Positions 17,751 to 27,142 of a DNA stretch of 64,000 nucleotides are shown here, piece by piece. A program made the translations under genes and the position numbers. The stretch covers positions 62,001-126,000 of the forward strand of contig JAEUIU010000021.1 in the NCBI GenBank assembly GCA_016795065.1. Reading direction: 5' to 3'. The notes below the pieces were generated by a model. The model saw only the letters and a program-made list of their open reading frames with translations. It did no database searches and was not told where the DNA came from. This DNA is from Phycisphaerae bacterium. Lineage in GTDB: Bacteria > Planctomycetota > Phycisphaerae > Phycisphaerales > SM1A02. The first letter of the stretch is position 1. Every line of letters starts with the position of its first letter.

Positions 17751-19733
17751 TCACTTCGCGCCGGGACCGACGACGGGAATGCGCCGATCCGGCTCATGAA
17801 CACGGCGCTCGACCACGCGCTCGCCCTCCCAGATGATGGAGGTGTCGCGCGTGTAGAAGCGAACCATTCGCAGCCGGCTCCAGCCCGCCTCGCCGTTGGC
17901 GTGGAAGACGGTGATGTACCGGCCGGGACGATCCGGGTGATGCATCGTGTGGAGGACCGTGTTGACCGGAACGCTCCAGCGCTTGCCCGCCAGCGTAAAG
18001 CCCTCGGCATCCACCGCAATCGGGTCGGCGCACCGGGCTAACAGTTCGCCATGGTCGGCAATCGCCTGGCGGCCGATGAGGAGGAGATTCTCGCCGCTGT
18101 CGACAGCCTGGAGTTGCGGCATGTACGAGGTGACTTCACCGCGCGTCTCGGCCGAGGTCACCTTCAATCCGCCGGGCCCCGTCGAACCGGCGATCGTCGG
18201 GACAAGCTGGGCGGCAGGCAGCACCCGATAGAGCCGGAAGTCCGGATCGATCTCGATGTTCGTCTGACGTTCGTCCATGATCACCTGCGGAGGCACCGAG
18301 GAACCGCGCGGGAACTGGGCGGCAAAGGCCTCTCCCGCGTCCTTCGCGTTGGGGACAACCGTCTGTGGCACGGGATGCGATCGCACCCAATGCTCGAAGA
18401 ACCCGTCCAGCCAGCCGACAGGCCGATCTGGCACCGCCGCCTCGCAGGCCCGTTGAATGTCCTTCCAGGTAGCCGGCTTCCCAAGTCGGTCCGCCGCAAA
18501 TCGTCGTAGCGCCTCCCAGAGAACGGTCTCGCGAGCGTCATCGCTCCTTCCGGCCGCCTTCGCGAGGAGATCGCCAAGCATGAAGAAGACGAACGCGCCC
18601 TTGTCGTAGCCGACGAAACGATCAGGCCCGGGCACCGCGGGATTGGCCGACCCGAACTGGCCGAGCGGACCGTCATCGAAGGTCGCCGGATCGGTCGACA
18701 ACTTCATCAGGAGATCGCGTCGGAATCCCCTTCCGGCCTCCGGGCCTTCGTCAGCGACGCGCCGCCAGTAGTTCGCGCCGTAGCTCGTGAGGGCTTCACA
18801 CCAGTTGCCGTCGGAGGGATCGACGTAGACGCCGTTGCCCCACCAGTTGTGCAGGAGTTCGTGATCCAGGTAGCCCGGGGCGAGCGAGCGCGGCGCCATG
18901 CCGACGACCTGCGGTCCTAACACCGTGAAGCCTGGGTAGGCGAAGCCCGACGAGAAGAAGTTCTCGACGATCGAGAAGCGTCGGTAGGGGAACGCGCCGA
19001 GAAGCGGGACGTACAGGTCGAGGTACTTCGTCGCGGCCGAGAGATACATGTCGGCGATGGCAGCATGCTCGTTGGGCACATGCATGACGATCTCGACCGG
19101 ACCGGCACTCGTCGCATGAACCAGTCCGTGCAACTCGTGGCGGTTGCCCACCAAAGCCAAGCCGTCCACCGGCCGCTTCGTCGTCCACGACCAGCAGGGC
19201 TTGTCGAGTGGGCCGTCACCCACCGGGTCACCTGAGGCGACGAACGCCCATCCGTCGACCGGAGTCAACTCGATGGCGATCTGATGCAGGAGCGGACGAC
19301 CATCCGCACCCAGCGGCCGTGGACACCACGCAGCACCGTCGGAGAGAAAGACGCCGTCCGGTCCGATCGTCGCATCCACCGAGAAATTGTGGATCTGGCC
19401 GGGCTTTTCCCCTGCCGCCACATCCTGTTCGAATCGGCCGTGGGCCGTCAGCACGAGGGCTCCCTTCGCCGCGGTCGGATCGAAGCTGATGCGACGTCGC
19501 CCATCCCGCGCCTCTGCGGCGTGAAACGTCAGCGTCTGGTTCCCGCATCGGGCCTCGTCGATGACGACCGACGCGCTCAGGTCAAGGACCAGCGAGCCGA
19601 TGTCGTCGACCGAGAGCGAACTGGTGTAGCGAATCGCGTGCGATGCGGGATCGATCGTCGCGCTGATCCGCTGGTTGTCGACGGTTGTTCCGAGACAGAC
19701 GAGGGCAATGGCAGTCGCAAGCATGGACGCCAT
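17751..19733 (-). CDS. Secreted M1-type (gluzincin) metallopeptidase
   Basis: A 660-residue protein with a short signal peptide (MASMLATAIALVCLGTTV). The zinc site is clear: DHELLHNWWGNGV gives the HExxH pair followed by the N-W-W-G typical of M1 aminopeptidases, and the third ligand Glu comes about 18 residues later in WCEALTSY. The N-terminal beta-rich region resembles the M1 N-terminal domain; the usual GxMEN substrate-binding motif is not obvious, and SIVENFFSSGFAYPG stands near its place. It probably cleaves peptides outside the cytoplasm. It lies upstream of tnaA on the same strand. A copy of the dispersed motif (18038) supplies a TTA codon. Confidence 0.8.
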   Translation of the reverse strand: MASMLATAIALVCLGTTVDNQRISATIDPASHAIRYTSSLSVDDIGSLVLDLSASVVIDEARCGNQTLTFHAAEARDGRRRISFDPTAAKGALVLTAHGRFEQDVAAGEKPGQIHNFSVDATIGPDGVFLSDGAAWCPRPLGADGRPLLHQIAIELTPVDGWAFVASGDPVGDGPLDKPCWSWTTKRPVDGLALVGNRHELHGLVHATSAGPVEIVMHVPNEHAAIADMYLSAATKYLDLYVPLLGAFPYRRFSIVENFFSSGFAYPGFTVLGPQVVGMAPRSLAPGYLDHELLHNWWGNGVYVDPSDGNWCEALTSYGANYWRRVADEGPEAGRGFRRDLLMKLSTDPATFDDGPLGQFGSANPAVPGPDRFVGYDKGAFVFFMLGDLLAKAAGRSDDARETVLWEALRRFAADRLGKPATWKDIQRACEAAVPDRPVGWLDGFFEHWVRSHPVPQTVVPNAKDAGEAFAAQFPRGSSVPPQVIMDERQTNIEIDPDFRLYRVLPAAQLVPTIAGSTGPGGLKVTSAETRGEVTSYMPQLQAVDSGENLLLIGRQAIADHGELLARCADPIAVDAEGFTLAGKRWSVPVNTVLHTMHHPDRPGRYITVFHANGEAGWSRLRMVRFYTRDTSIIWEGERVVERRVHEPDRRIPVVGPGAK

Positions 19734-19742
19734 GGTAGCGGT

Positions 19743-19817
19743 CCCGCTGGCGTCTTCACGTTGGAGAGGGCCGCGCGGGAGGCGACCCGGTACGATCGGA
19801 GGCGCGACGCCAGCGGG
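19743..19817. repeat. 12-base perfect inverted repeat between divergent genes
   Basis: CCCGCTGGCGTC at 19743-19754 and its exact reverse complement at 19806-19817 enclose 51 GC-rich bases between the divergent peptidase and beta-helix genes. It could be a cruciform, a shared operator or a hairpin in both leaders. The repeat is seen; function is unknown. Confidence 0.6.
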
Positions 19818-19858
19818 CCCTCCTCCGCCGCGCGGTCCTTTTCCCGGAGATTCCGTCG

Positions 19859-21016
19859 ATGATCCACGTTGCGGCCATCTCACTCCTCGTCGCCACCGCC
19901 TCCGAAACGACCGTGACCAACAGCGCCGCGCTCCGCGAAGCGCTTCGCCTTGCCACGCCCGGAACCACCATCCGACTTGCCGCCGGGCGCTACGAAGCGA
20001 TGTCGTTCGAGGGGCTTCGCGGCGAGGCAGGGCGACCGATCACCCTACGAGGCGAGTCGTCGGCATCCCCACCCACGATCGCCGGGATCCATCTCTCGGA
20101 TCCCGAGCATGTCGTCCTCGAGGATCTGGCGATCCGCGGCACCTCATCCAACGGCATCAACGTGGACGATGGCGGCACCTTCGAAACGCCGGCCCGCAGC
20201 ATCACCTTGCGGCGCGTCTCGGTGGCTGATTGCAAGGCCCGAGGCAACGTCGACGGGATAAAGCTCTCCGGTGTCGAGAGCTTTCTGGTCGAGGAGTGCA
20301 CCATCGAGCGTTGGGGTCGCGGGGGATCGGCCATCGACATGGTGGGCTGCCGCGATGGCCGCATCGTCCGGTGCACCATCCGTGACTCCGAACAGGATCC
20401 CGCCTCCAACGGCATTCAGACCAAAGGCGGCTCACGATCGATCCGTATCGAGGAGTGTCGCTTCGAGCACGCCGGGCAGCGGGCCGTCAACATCGGCGGC
20501 TCCACAGCGCTGGCCTATTTCCGGCCAAAGCCCGAAGGGTACGAGGCCAAGGACATCACCGTCGAGCGCTGCACCTTCATTGGATCGATGGCTCCGATCG
20601 CCTTCGTTGGCGTCGACGGCGCAACCGTGCGACGCAACGTCATCTTCAGGCCCAGCAAGTGGTTCATGCGCATCCTGCAGGAAACCCGCGAGCCAGGCTT
20701 CGCTCCATGTCGCAACGGCGTGTTCAGCGAGAACCTCGTCGCCTACCGCAGCGACGAGGTCGTGACTCCCGTGAACATCGGGCCTGGCACCGCGCCCGAG
20801 ACCTTCACCTTCGAACGCAACTACTGGTTTGCCATGGATGCCCCGGGCCGGAGCATCCCACGCCTCCCCAAGCCCGAGGTCGAGCCTCGCGGCGGCTCCG
20901 ATCCTCTCTTCGCGGACCCGGAGCAACTCGACCTCAGGCTACGGGAAGGCAGCCCAGCGGCCAACGTGATTACGCCTGCCACGCCCCCAGCAGGATCGCC
21001 AGATCGGACGCGTTGA
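19859..21016 (+). CDS. Secreted right-handed parallel beta-helix protein
   Basis: A 385-residue protein with a weak signal peptide (MIHVAAISLLVATASE). It opens with AALREALRLATPGTTIRLAAGRY, the typical entry to Pfam beta-helix / pectate-lyase-like folds, then repeats short rungs such as VEECTIERWG, RIVRCTIRDSE, RIEECRFEHAG and TVERCTFIGS. The end (DPLFADPEQLDLRLREGSPA) is common in planctomycete beta-helix proteins. It probably binds or cleaves a polysaccharide; no catalytic residues can be assigned. A GGAG lies upstream of the ATG at 19859. Its 3' end overlaps the convergent metzincin gene by 47 bases. Confidence 0.8.
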   Translation: MIHVAAISLLVATASETTVTNSAALREALRLATPGTTIRLAAGRYEAMSFEGLRGEAGRPITLRGESSASPPTIAGIHLSDPEHVVLEDLAIRGTSSNGINVDDGGTFETPARSITLRRVSVADCKARGNVDGIKLSGVESFLVEECTIERWGRGGSAIDMVGCRDGRIVRCTIRDSEQDPASNGIQTKGGSRSIRIEECRFEHAGQRAVNIGGSTALAYFRPKPEGYEAKDITVERCTFIGSMAPIAFVGVDGATVRRNVIFRPSKWFMRILQETREPGFAPCRNGVFSENLVAYRSDEVVTPVNIGPGTAPETFTFERNYWFAMDAPGRSIPRLPKPEVEPRGGSDPLFADPEQLDLRLREGSPAANVITPATPPAGSPDRTR

Positions 21017-23876
21017 CCACGCCGCTCTGGTCCAAGTCTGCGGCCTCGTTGGCGGTCCCCCACGCACCTAGCAGGATGGCCAGGTCGGCGGCGTCCACGT
21101 CGTCATCGTGGTCGAGGTCTCCGAGGATGGGCCGCATCGGATTGGGCTCGAATCCGACGCCATCTGCCCAAAGGGTGAATCCGTAGCCCCAGGTGTCGGC
21201 GTGCATCTCAAGGCGATGCACCTGCGTGATGTCGGGGGAGCCGATCTCCGTCCGTTGCCACTGACCGTCGCCGGCCAACGGCACCGTGACGTCGATCCAC
21301 TGCCATAGCGCTTCGTTCAACAGCTCGCAGCAGCGTAGGTCAATGAGGCCGCCGGAACAGACCAGCCGGAACCATGGGCTCTGGTCCTGGAAACCGAAGT
21401 TGGGATTCTCGGCGTAGAACTTGGCCCGAATCTGCTCAACGCCCGAAAGATCCCACGACGCGACGAAACTCCCGCCGTTGGGATCAGGGAAGCTGATGGC
21501 GTTGTCGAAGCCGCCGGTCACCTCTGCTTTGAGCGCGGTGACACCCACTTGTGCCTTCCCCGAATCATCGGAGAGTGTGATTGCTCCGTCGCCCGTGGTC
21601 CAACCCCAGTCCGCCGCGTTGAGCTCGGTGAGTTCCGCCGGAGGATAGTGCTGGATGTCGCCCCCGATCGCGACGTGGCGCTCAAAGATCGCCACACCGG
21701 TCGTGCCGGCGAACCAGGCGTTGTTGCATTCGGTGATGTCCAGCCAAACATGCTCGGTAAAGCCGTCCCGAGCGACCTCGATGAGGAAGAGCCCGTTCGT
21801 TCCGACCACGGCGACGTAACCGAAGGGATTTGGTCCCAGCGTGTCGCCAATCAGCGTTGGCGGAACGAGCGAGGTGTTGAGCGGCACGTTAGGCAGCATG
21901 AAGATCCCCTGCCCGTCGGTCGTGCCCTCGAACTTCACCTGATTGGTGATCACGTTTCCGAGGTTCGGTCTCTCGGCCTTCTGGTAAACGCGCACCGTTG
22001 CACCGTCCAGCGGCTCACCGTTGGCGCCGACGATGCGAAGGCCAATCTCCCCAGGAAGCCCGTAAAGGTACTGGCCGTAGTAACCATGAGCCACATGCAG
22101 CCAGTGGTCCATGGCGTTGGCGCTATGCAGGGAGAGGAAGTGCGATACCCCATGCATGAGGCACGGCACGGCTGAATAGGCCTCGCCGTTCACCTGGTTG
22201 GCGTCGGAGGGCAGGTCGAGCTGATAGATATCGATCAGTCCCAACTGGTGGGCAAGCTCATGCAGCAATCCATAGTCCAGATCGTCGGTGGGATCGTAGT
22301 AGCCGCTCAACCGAAGCGAACCATCGCCGGCCCGGTAGCGGAAGGGGAAGATCCCGAACTCGATCGTGTTCACCGAGGGGTCGGGCGCTTCGTCGTCCAA
22401 CATCTCAAGCACGTCGTAGTGAACTCGCTTCCCACAATCAGCCTCAGCGAACATGAGATTGAAGCGGTCCATGTGGAACTGGACCCAATCGAAGAGGTCG
22501 TCGGAGATCATGCCTGCGACGTCGGCGCTCGACTCCCGGAAGTTTTCGATGTAGGTGCGATCGGCGAAGCTCAGGAATGCCACCGAATCGCTCGCGATGG
22601 AGCGTCGGTCGTTGACGTCCCGGGCGTCTTCGATGTCGATTCCAAAGTCGACGACCACCGGCTCCGTCGGCCACGGCCGCACCAGGCTGACCGTGGTCGT
22701 CTCTCCCGGCGCAAGAGTCGACGATGGGAGGAAAACAGCCGACTCGACGCCGTCATAGGTCCAGGTCGCGGAAATTGGGGCGGTCCACGGGTTGGTGCCA
22801 CGATTGCGGATGGTCGCGACATACGTCACCGGGTCGCCAACCAGCGGGAATCGCTGCGTGTTCTCGTTCTGGCCAAGGTCCAAGCCCGTGGCCGCTGAGA
22901 ACCAATAGGGCCCGAACCCGTTCGGCTCGGTGATGAACTGCCCGGTATAGCTCGGCGCGTAGCGCGGGTAGCGCGGCGTGCGGGCGATCGAGACCACTTG
23001 CAGGTCCGTCTCGTCCCGCGGCGTGCGGGGCCCGACCGACTCGACCTCGACGGTCTCGCCCGCCGGAGTGACCGCGGTCACTGCATAGTGATAGCGCACA
23101 TCATTCAGGGCCGTCGCATCCACGTGCGCTGTCGAATCGGGAGCGAGCGTTGCCAACGGAGTCATCCCCGCCACGTTCGTGATCGGCGAAAACGATCGAT
23201 AGACGTTGATGGCCTGAGCCGGGTCGAGATAGGACTTCCATTGCAACGTCACGACATGGTTTCCCGCGTACGCGCGCAGCCCCTCGGGCGGCTGGATCGG
23301 CACGTCAAAGGAGAATCCGTCGAACCAAAGTGAGAAGCCGGCTTCCCACGTGTCAGCATGGATCTCAAGGCGGGTCACGGCAGCGAGGTCGGGCGACCCG
23401 GTCTCGCTGCGGAGCCACTGCTCGTTCCCGGCAAATGGAACGACGCACTCAATCCACTGCCCGATCGCCTGGTTGAGCACCTCTTCTGCGCAGTGAAGCT
23501 CGACATAGGAGTCGGTCCCGCTGAAGAGGCGAATCCAAGGCGAATTGCCTTGGAATCCGCAGCAGTTCGGATTCTCGGCGTACACCCAGAATCGCAGCCC
23601 ACCCGAGGCCGACAGGTCCCAAGCGTTCCGGCGGCCGCTGGTGGTCCAGAGCCATGTGTCAAACGGACCTCCGGTATCGAAGCGAAGCGACGATGCACCC
23701 TCCGCGACTCGGGAAGTGTCATCATCGAGCGTGGCCCAAGAATCGTCGGCGGCGCCTTGCCATTGAGAGGCACCGAACTCGGTGAGCGCATCAGGCCCGG
23801 GCGGAGGTGACGAGAACGCAGCGCAGGACACAATCGCGGCCAGCGATGCGGCAACGGAGCGAACGAACGTGTGCAT
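20970..23876 (-). CDS. Large secreted metzincin-like metalloprotease with duplicated beta-sandwich domains and dockerin-like tail
   Basis: A 968-residue protein starting at the ATG at 23876 behind AAGGAGA, with signal peptide MHTFVRSVAASLAAIVSCAAF. Domains: a beta-sandwich (about 35-175), a fibronectin-III-like stretch (about 180-260), a catalytic region with HELAHQLGLID near residue 538 (HExxHxxGxxD, metzincin type) followed by PCLMHG, a plausible Met-turn, then a carboxypeptidase-regulatory-like segment, and a second copy of the first domain (about 770-910). The two copies share FxVYAENPN-type and GSPD...RLE(I/M)HADTW motifs. The last 50 residues hold two dockerin-like repeats ending LLGAWG and LLGAWQA. 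It probably degrades extracellular protein or glycoprotein. Confidence 0.78.
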   Translation of the reverse strand: MHTFVRSVAASLAAIVSCAAFSSPPPGPDALTEFGASQWQGAADDSWATLDDDTSRVAEGASSLRFDTGGPFDTWLWTTSGRRNAWDLSASGGLRFWVYAENPNCCGFQGNSPWIRLFSGTDSYVELHCAEEVLNQAIGQWIECVVPFAGNEQWLRSETGSPDLAAVTRLEIHADTWEAGFSLWFDGFSFDVPIQPPEGLRAYAGNHVVTLQWKSYLDPAQAINVYRSFSPITNVAGMTPLATLAPDSTAHVDATALNDVRYHYAVTAVTPAGETVEVESVGPRTPRDETDLQVVSIARTPRYPRYAPSYTGQFITEPNGFGPYWFSAATGLDLGQNENTQRFPLVGDPVTYVATIRNRGTNPWTAPISATWTYDGVESAVFLPSSTLAPGETTTVSLVRPWPTEPVVVDFGIDIEDARDVNDRRSIASDSVAFLSFADRTYIENFRESSADVAGMISDDLFDWVQFHMDRFNLMFAEADCGKRVHYDVLEMLDDEAPDPSVNTIEFGIFPFRYRAGDGSLRLSGYYDPTDDLDYGLLHELAHQLGLIDIYQLDLPSDANQVNGEAYSAVPCLMHGVSHFLSLHSANAMDHWLHVAHGYYGQYLYGLPGEIGLRIVGANGEPLDGATVRVYQKAERPNLGNVITNQVKFEGTTDGQGIFMLPNVPLNTSLVPPTLIGDTLGPNPFGYVAVVGTNGLFLIEVARDGFTEHVWLDITECNNAWFAGTTGVAIFERHVAIGGDIQHYPPAELTELNAADWGWTTGDGAITLSDDSGKAQVGVTALKAEVTGGFDNAISFPDPNGGSFVASWDLSGVEQIRAKFYAENPNFGFQDQSPWFRLVCSGGLIDLRCCELLNEALWQWIDVTVPLAGDGQWQRTEIGSPDITQVHRLEMHADTWGYGFTLWADGVGFEPNPMRPILGDLDHDDDVDAADLAILLGAWGTANEAADLDQSGVVNASDLAILLGAWQA

Positions 23877-24021
23877 GAGGGTCTCCTTCCCTGTGGTGCA
23901 CCCATCGTATTGATTGTCCTCCCCTGATTGGTGCCCTCCTCCCTGCGCATCGAGAAGCTGGACAAACCCATTGCGCCGCATCTCACAAGTCGGAACCCGC
24001 ATCCCGAATCGTTGTCGCGGG

Positions 24022-24241
24022 CTAGTCCGTCTCGAACGTCTCGCCCGCGCGGGGACCTTCCGGAATTGGCATCGCCTTGCTCGAACAGCGCGGTGCCGAG
24101 CGCCCGCTCCACCTTCTGGACGTGAGCAGCGTGCGTAACCTGGGCACGTCGAATCGACTTGGCAGCAAGGCCCAAGTGGCGAAGGGCGGCGACGGCGATC
24201 GCCGCCCGGAGGTCCGGCAAAGGGAGGTCGCTGGCATCCAT
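24022..24241 (-). pseudogene. Remnant of a LysR-type regulator next to the catalase gene
   Basis: From the ATG at 24241 on the minus strand the frame reads DLRAAIAVAALRHLGLAAKS then AQVTHAAHVQKVERALGTAL and FEQ, which follows the LysR/OxyR helix-turn-helix pattern (x-A-A-x-x-L-x-V-(S/T)-x-x-x-x-S-x-x-V-x-K-L-E-x-x-L-G-x-x-L-F-x-R). The usual continuation L-T-x-A-G-E-x-F appears as PRAGETF in a frame shifted by one base, which then hits a stop at 24022. The ~200-residue effector domain is missing. It looks like a decayed OxyR-like gene divergent from katA. The alternative is chance similarity in a GC-rich frame. Confidence 0.45.
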
Positions 24242-24362
24242 CGGAGATTCCGATCGCTCCCTTCGGTGCTTCCTGTTGGACAGATGGATCGAGAATCGCC
24301 ACAGTGTGCTCGACATCCCCACGGCATCAAGGCCGTTTCGAATCACGGGAGCCTCACCCCCC

Positions 24363-25889
24363 ATGCAACAGAATTCCTCCGCCGATCACGGCACGTGTCC
24401 CATCCTCACTACTGCCAACGGCGCGCCGATCGGCGTGCAGCAGGCGCTCACCGCCGGTCCGCGTGGACCGGTCCTCATGCAGGACGTGGCCCTGCTCGAG
24501 CAGATGCAGCACTTCAACCGTGAGCGCATTCCGGAGCGCGTCGTGCATGCCAAGGGCAGCGGCGCGTACGGAACGTTCACGGTGACCGGCGACATCACCA
24601 AGTACACACGGGCCTCGCTCTTCTCGAAGCTCGGCAAAAAAACCGAAACCTTCCTGCGCTTCTCCACGGTCGCCGGTGAGCGAGGTGCCGCCGACGCCGA
24701 ACGTGACGTGCGCGGCTTCGCCCTTCGTTTCTACACCGACGAGGGCAACTGGGATCTGGTCGGCAACAACACGCCGGTCTTCTTCGTGCGGGATCCCTAC
24801 AAGTTCCAGATGTTCATCCACACCCAGAAGCGCCATCCGCAGACCAACCTGCGCGACATGGACATGCAATGGGATTTCTGGTCGCTCTGCCCCGAATCGC
24901 TGCATCAGGTCACGATCCTCTTCTCCGACCGCGGCATTCCCGCGTCGTATCGCCACCTACATGGCTTCGGGAGCCACACCTTCTCGTTCACGAACGCGGT
25001 CGGCGAGCGGTTCTGGTGCAAGTTCCACCTGAAGACCAAGCAAGGGATTCGCAACCTCTCCGACGAGGATGCCGCGAAACTCATCGGCACCGACCGAGAG
25101 ACGCACCAGCGCGACCTCTTCGACGCGATCGCCCGCGGCGACTTCCCGAAGTGGCGCGTCTGTGTGCAAATCATGACGCAGGCTCAGGCAGCGTCGTTCC
25201 GTTGGAACCCCTTCGACCTGACCAAGGTCTGGCCGCACGCCGACTTCCCGCTGATCGAGGTCGGCGAACTCGAGCTCAACCGCAACCCCGAGAACTACTT
25301 CGCCGAGGTCGAGCAGGCCGCGTTCAAGCCCAGCGCGTTCGTTCCGGGCATCGGACCGAGCCCGGACAAGATGCTCCAGGCACGGCTCATGTCCTACGCC
25401 GACACCCATCTCCATCGTCTCGGCGCGAACCATCACCAGGTGCCGGTGAACAAGCCGCGTTGCCCGGTGATGAACTACATCCGCGACGGGCAGGCGACCC
25501 TGGGCAGCTATGGCGCCGCGCCGAACTACTGGCCCAACTCGATCGAATCGGCGCCCAAGCCCGATCCCTCCTTCGCCGATCCGGCGTGGAACCTCGGGCA
25601 GACGATCGTCGACCGTTTCGACTCGACGGTCGACCATGACGACTACACCCAGGTCGGCAACCTCTACCGGCTCTTCGACGAGGGCCAGCGCGATCGCCTC
25701 ACGCAGCGCATCGCCGGTGGCCTCGGCCAGGCCCGGCTTGAGGTCCAGATGCGGCAGCTCTGCCACTTCTTCCGCGCCGACGAAGACTATGGTCGCAGGA
25801 TTGCTGGCCACCTGAAGATCGACCTGTCGTCCATGCGGCAGCATGTCGAACTGAAGGGGCAGGCCGCGGTCCCCGCACTCACCCGCTGA
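24363..25889 (+). CDS. katA: Catalase (small-subunit, clade 3 type)
   Basis: A 508-residue haem catalase converting hydrogen peroxide to water and oxygen. The active-site His is in RVVHAKGSGAYG (His62), RFSTVAGERGAADAERDVRG follows, the distal Asn is in WDLVGNNTPVFF, and the haem-ligand Tyr is in RLMSYADTHLHRLG near residue 344. The N-terminus (LTTANGAPI, LTAGPRGPVLMQD) is typical of the short clade. No signal peptide, so cytoplasmic. The ATG at 24363 fits the family start. A strong terminator follows at 25915. The decayed LysR-like gene upstream may have been its regulator. Confidence 0.95.
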   Translation: MQQNSSADHGTCPILTTANGAPIGVQQALTAGPRGPVLMQDVALLEQMQHFNRERIPERVVHAKGSGAYGTFTVTGDITKYTRASLFSKLGKKTETFLRFSTVAGERGAADAERDVRGFALRFYTDEGNWDLVGNNTPVFFVRDPYKFQMFIHTQKRHPQTNLRDMDMQWDFWSLCPESLHQVTILFSDRGIPASYRHLHGFGSHTFSFTNAVGERFWCKFHLKTKQGIRNLSDEDAAKLIGTDRETHQRDLFDAIARGDFPKWRVCVQIMTQAQAASFRWNPFDLTKVWPHADFPLIEVGELELNRNPENYFAEVEQAAFKPSAFVPGIGPSPDKMLQARLMSYADTHLHRLGANHHQVPVNKPRCPVMNYIRDGQATLGSYGAAPNYWPNSIESAPKPDPSFADPAWNLGQTIVDRFDSTVDHDDYTQVGNLYRLFDEGQRDRLTQRIAGGLGQARLEVQMRQLCHFFRADEDYGRRIAGHLKIDLSSMRQHVELKGQAAVPALTR

Positions 25890-25914
25890 CCGACCCGAGG
25901 TTTCCTCTCCGAAG

Positions 25915-25945
25915 GCCCCGCATGCGGCGACGCGTGCGGGGCTTT
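25915..25945 (+). terminator. Rho-independent terminator after katA
   Basis: GCCCCGCATGCG, a four-base loop, then CGCGTGCGGGGC followed by TTTCCCTT: a 12-pair stem with one G-U pair, 25 bases after the katA stop. Confidence 0.8.
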
Positions 25946-25999
25946 CCCTTGCCCCGATCCGGCAGGTGCGTCGTGGGTTTCCCAACCTGGCTCGGTGAG

Positions 26000-26081
26000 C
26001 ACTACAGCGCCCCTTCGATTCCTCGCGAGGGCGAGCAAGGCCACCGCTCGGCCGCAGCAGAAGCTAGGGGGCGCTGTAGTG
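26000..26081. repeat. 14-base perfect inverted repeat upstream of the FkbM methyltransferase gene
   Basis: CACTACAGCGCCCC at 26000-26013 and its exact reverse complement at 26068-26081 enclose 54 bases that contain a smaller palindrome (CCTCGCGAGG). The right arm ends 13 bases before the ATG at 26095, so the folded RNA would press against the ribosome site. It could be a leader hairpin or a small repeat element; no second copy was seen in the window. Confidence 0.6.
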
Positions 26082-26094
26082 TTAGGATGGCGCC

Positions 26095-27084
26095 ATGTTC
26101 GAACGCCTGAAGACAGCCATCAGCGACACACTGCACAAGAAGAAGCTGGACGCGAAAGTCGCCGTGACCGCGGAGATGACCGGTCTCGGTGAGGCGGCAG
26201 TGCGGGCCATCCTGGCGACGCGGGCCGTCGCCGGCATGCCCAACAAGCCGTTCGACCCGAAGTTCTCCAAGCTCGACCTGAAGTCCGTACGACGCGTGGG
26301 CGACAACCTGATGCGGATCGAGCTCGAACGGGGAAGGACCTTCTTCGGACATCGCTCCGAGCAGAAGCACTATGTCTATCACCATCTCCTGAAGCAGTTC
26401 GCGCCCGAGGCGATCAACGGCGATGCGTACAAGCTCGCGATGGACATCCAGACCCGATATCTCAACGGCCAGCCACCCCGGTTCGTCGGCAAAGGCGCCG
26501 TACTCATCGAAGGCGGCTGCTACACCGGCCTGAAGGCGATTCGCTGGCACGACGCGCTCGAAGGTGACTGCATCATCCATGCAGTCGAGATTGGCGCAAC
26601 CAACGTCGAGATCATGCGGATGAACATCGAGGCCAACCGCCTTGGCAGCCGCATCCTCCCGCTCCACTGCGGCCTCTGGCGCGAGACGGGCACCGGGGAG
26701 CAACTCCACAACTTCACCACCCGGCGCTTCCTCGAGGCAACAGACCGCTGGGAGGGCGATATGGTCGAGACCGAGCCCGTGCGCCTCCTGAGCATCGATG
26801 ACCTGCTCGACGAGCGATCGATCGACGTCGCCGACTTCCTGAACATTCAGGTGAACGGAGCCGAGATCGAGGTGCTGAAGGGTTTCACCAAGCTCGACCG
26901 CGTACGAGTCGTGGGTGTCGCCGCGTACTACGCGAAGGGCGACACGAAGAACGCCGACGTCGTGCGTGAGATGATTCTGAAGCAAGGTTGCACGATCCTC
27001 CACGATCAGAAGGGACGCATCACCTACGCGACGCCCAAGCATGCGGCAGATGTCGCGAAGCAAGTCAAGCGAACCGGCATCTGA
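26095..27084 (+). CDS. FkbM-family SAM-dependent methyltransferase
   Basis: A 329-residue protein. The SAM-binding motif I is LIEGGCYTGLKAI near residue 137, an acidic strand end IHAVEIGATN follows, and the FkbM hallmark (K/N)-I-D-V-E-G-A-E-x-x-V-L-x-G appears as NIQVNGAEIEVLKGF near 250. The first 110 residues are a helical extension with no recognised domain. FkbM enzymes methylate sugar or polyketide hydroxyls, so a role in surface glycan modification is plausible. The gene has its own leader with a 14-base inverted repeat. Confidence 0.8.
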   Translation: MFERLKTAISDTLHKKKLDAKVAVTAEMTGLGEAAVRAILATRAVAGMPNKPFDPKFSKLDLKSVRRVGDNLMRIELERGRTFFGHRSEQKHYVYHHLLKQFAPEAINGDAYKLAMDIQTRYLNGQPPRFVGKGAVLIEGGCYTGLKAIRWHDALEGDCIIHAVEIGATNVEIMRMNIEANRLGSRILPLHCGLWRETGTGEQLHNFTTRRFLEATDRWEGDMVETEPVRLLSIDDLLDERSIDVADFLNIQVNGAEIEVLKGFTKLDRVRVVGVAAYYAKGDTKNADVVREMILKQGCTILHDQKGRITYATPKHAADVAKQVKRTGI

Positions 27085-27142
27085 AGGCTTGACCTCGTGA
27101 CGTGCCTCGCGCCCAAGCGTCCCTAACGACATGGAGTCCCGC

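Noticed and set aside
26068..26087. attC-like right end (GTTAGGA) after the 14-base inverted repeat
   Set aside because: The last base does not fit GTTRRRY and the left arm does not begin with RYYYAAC.
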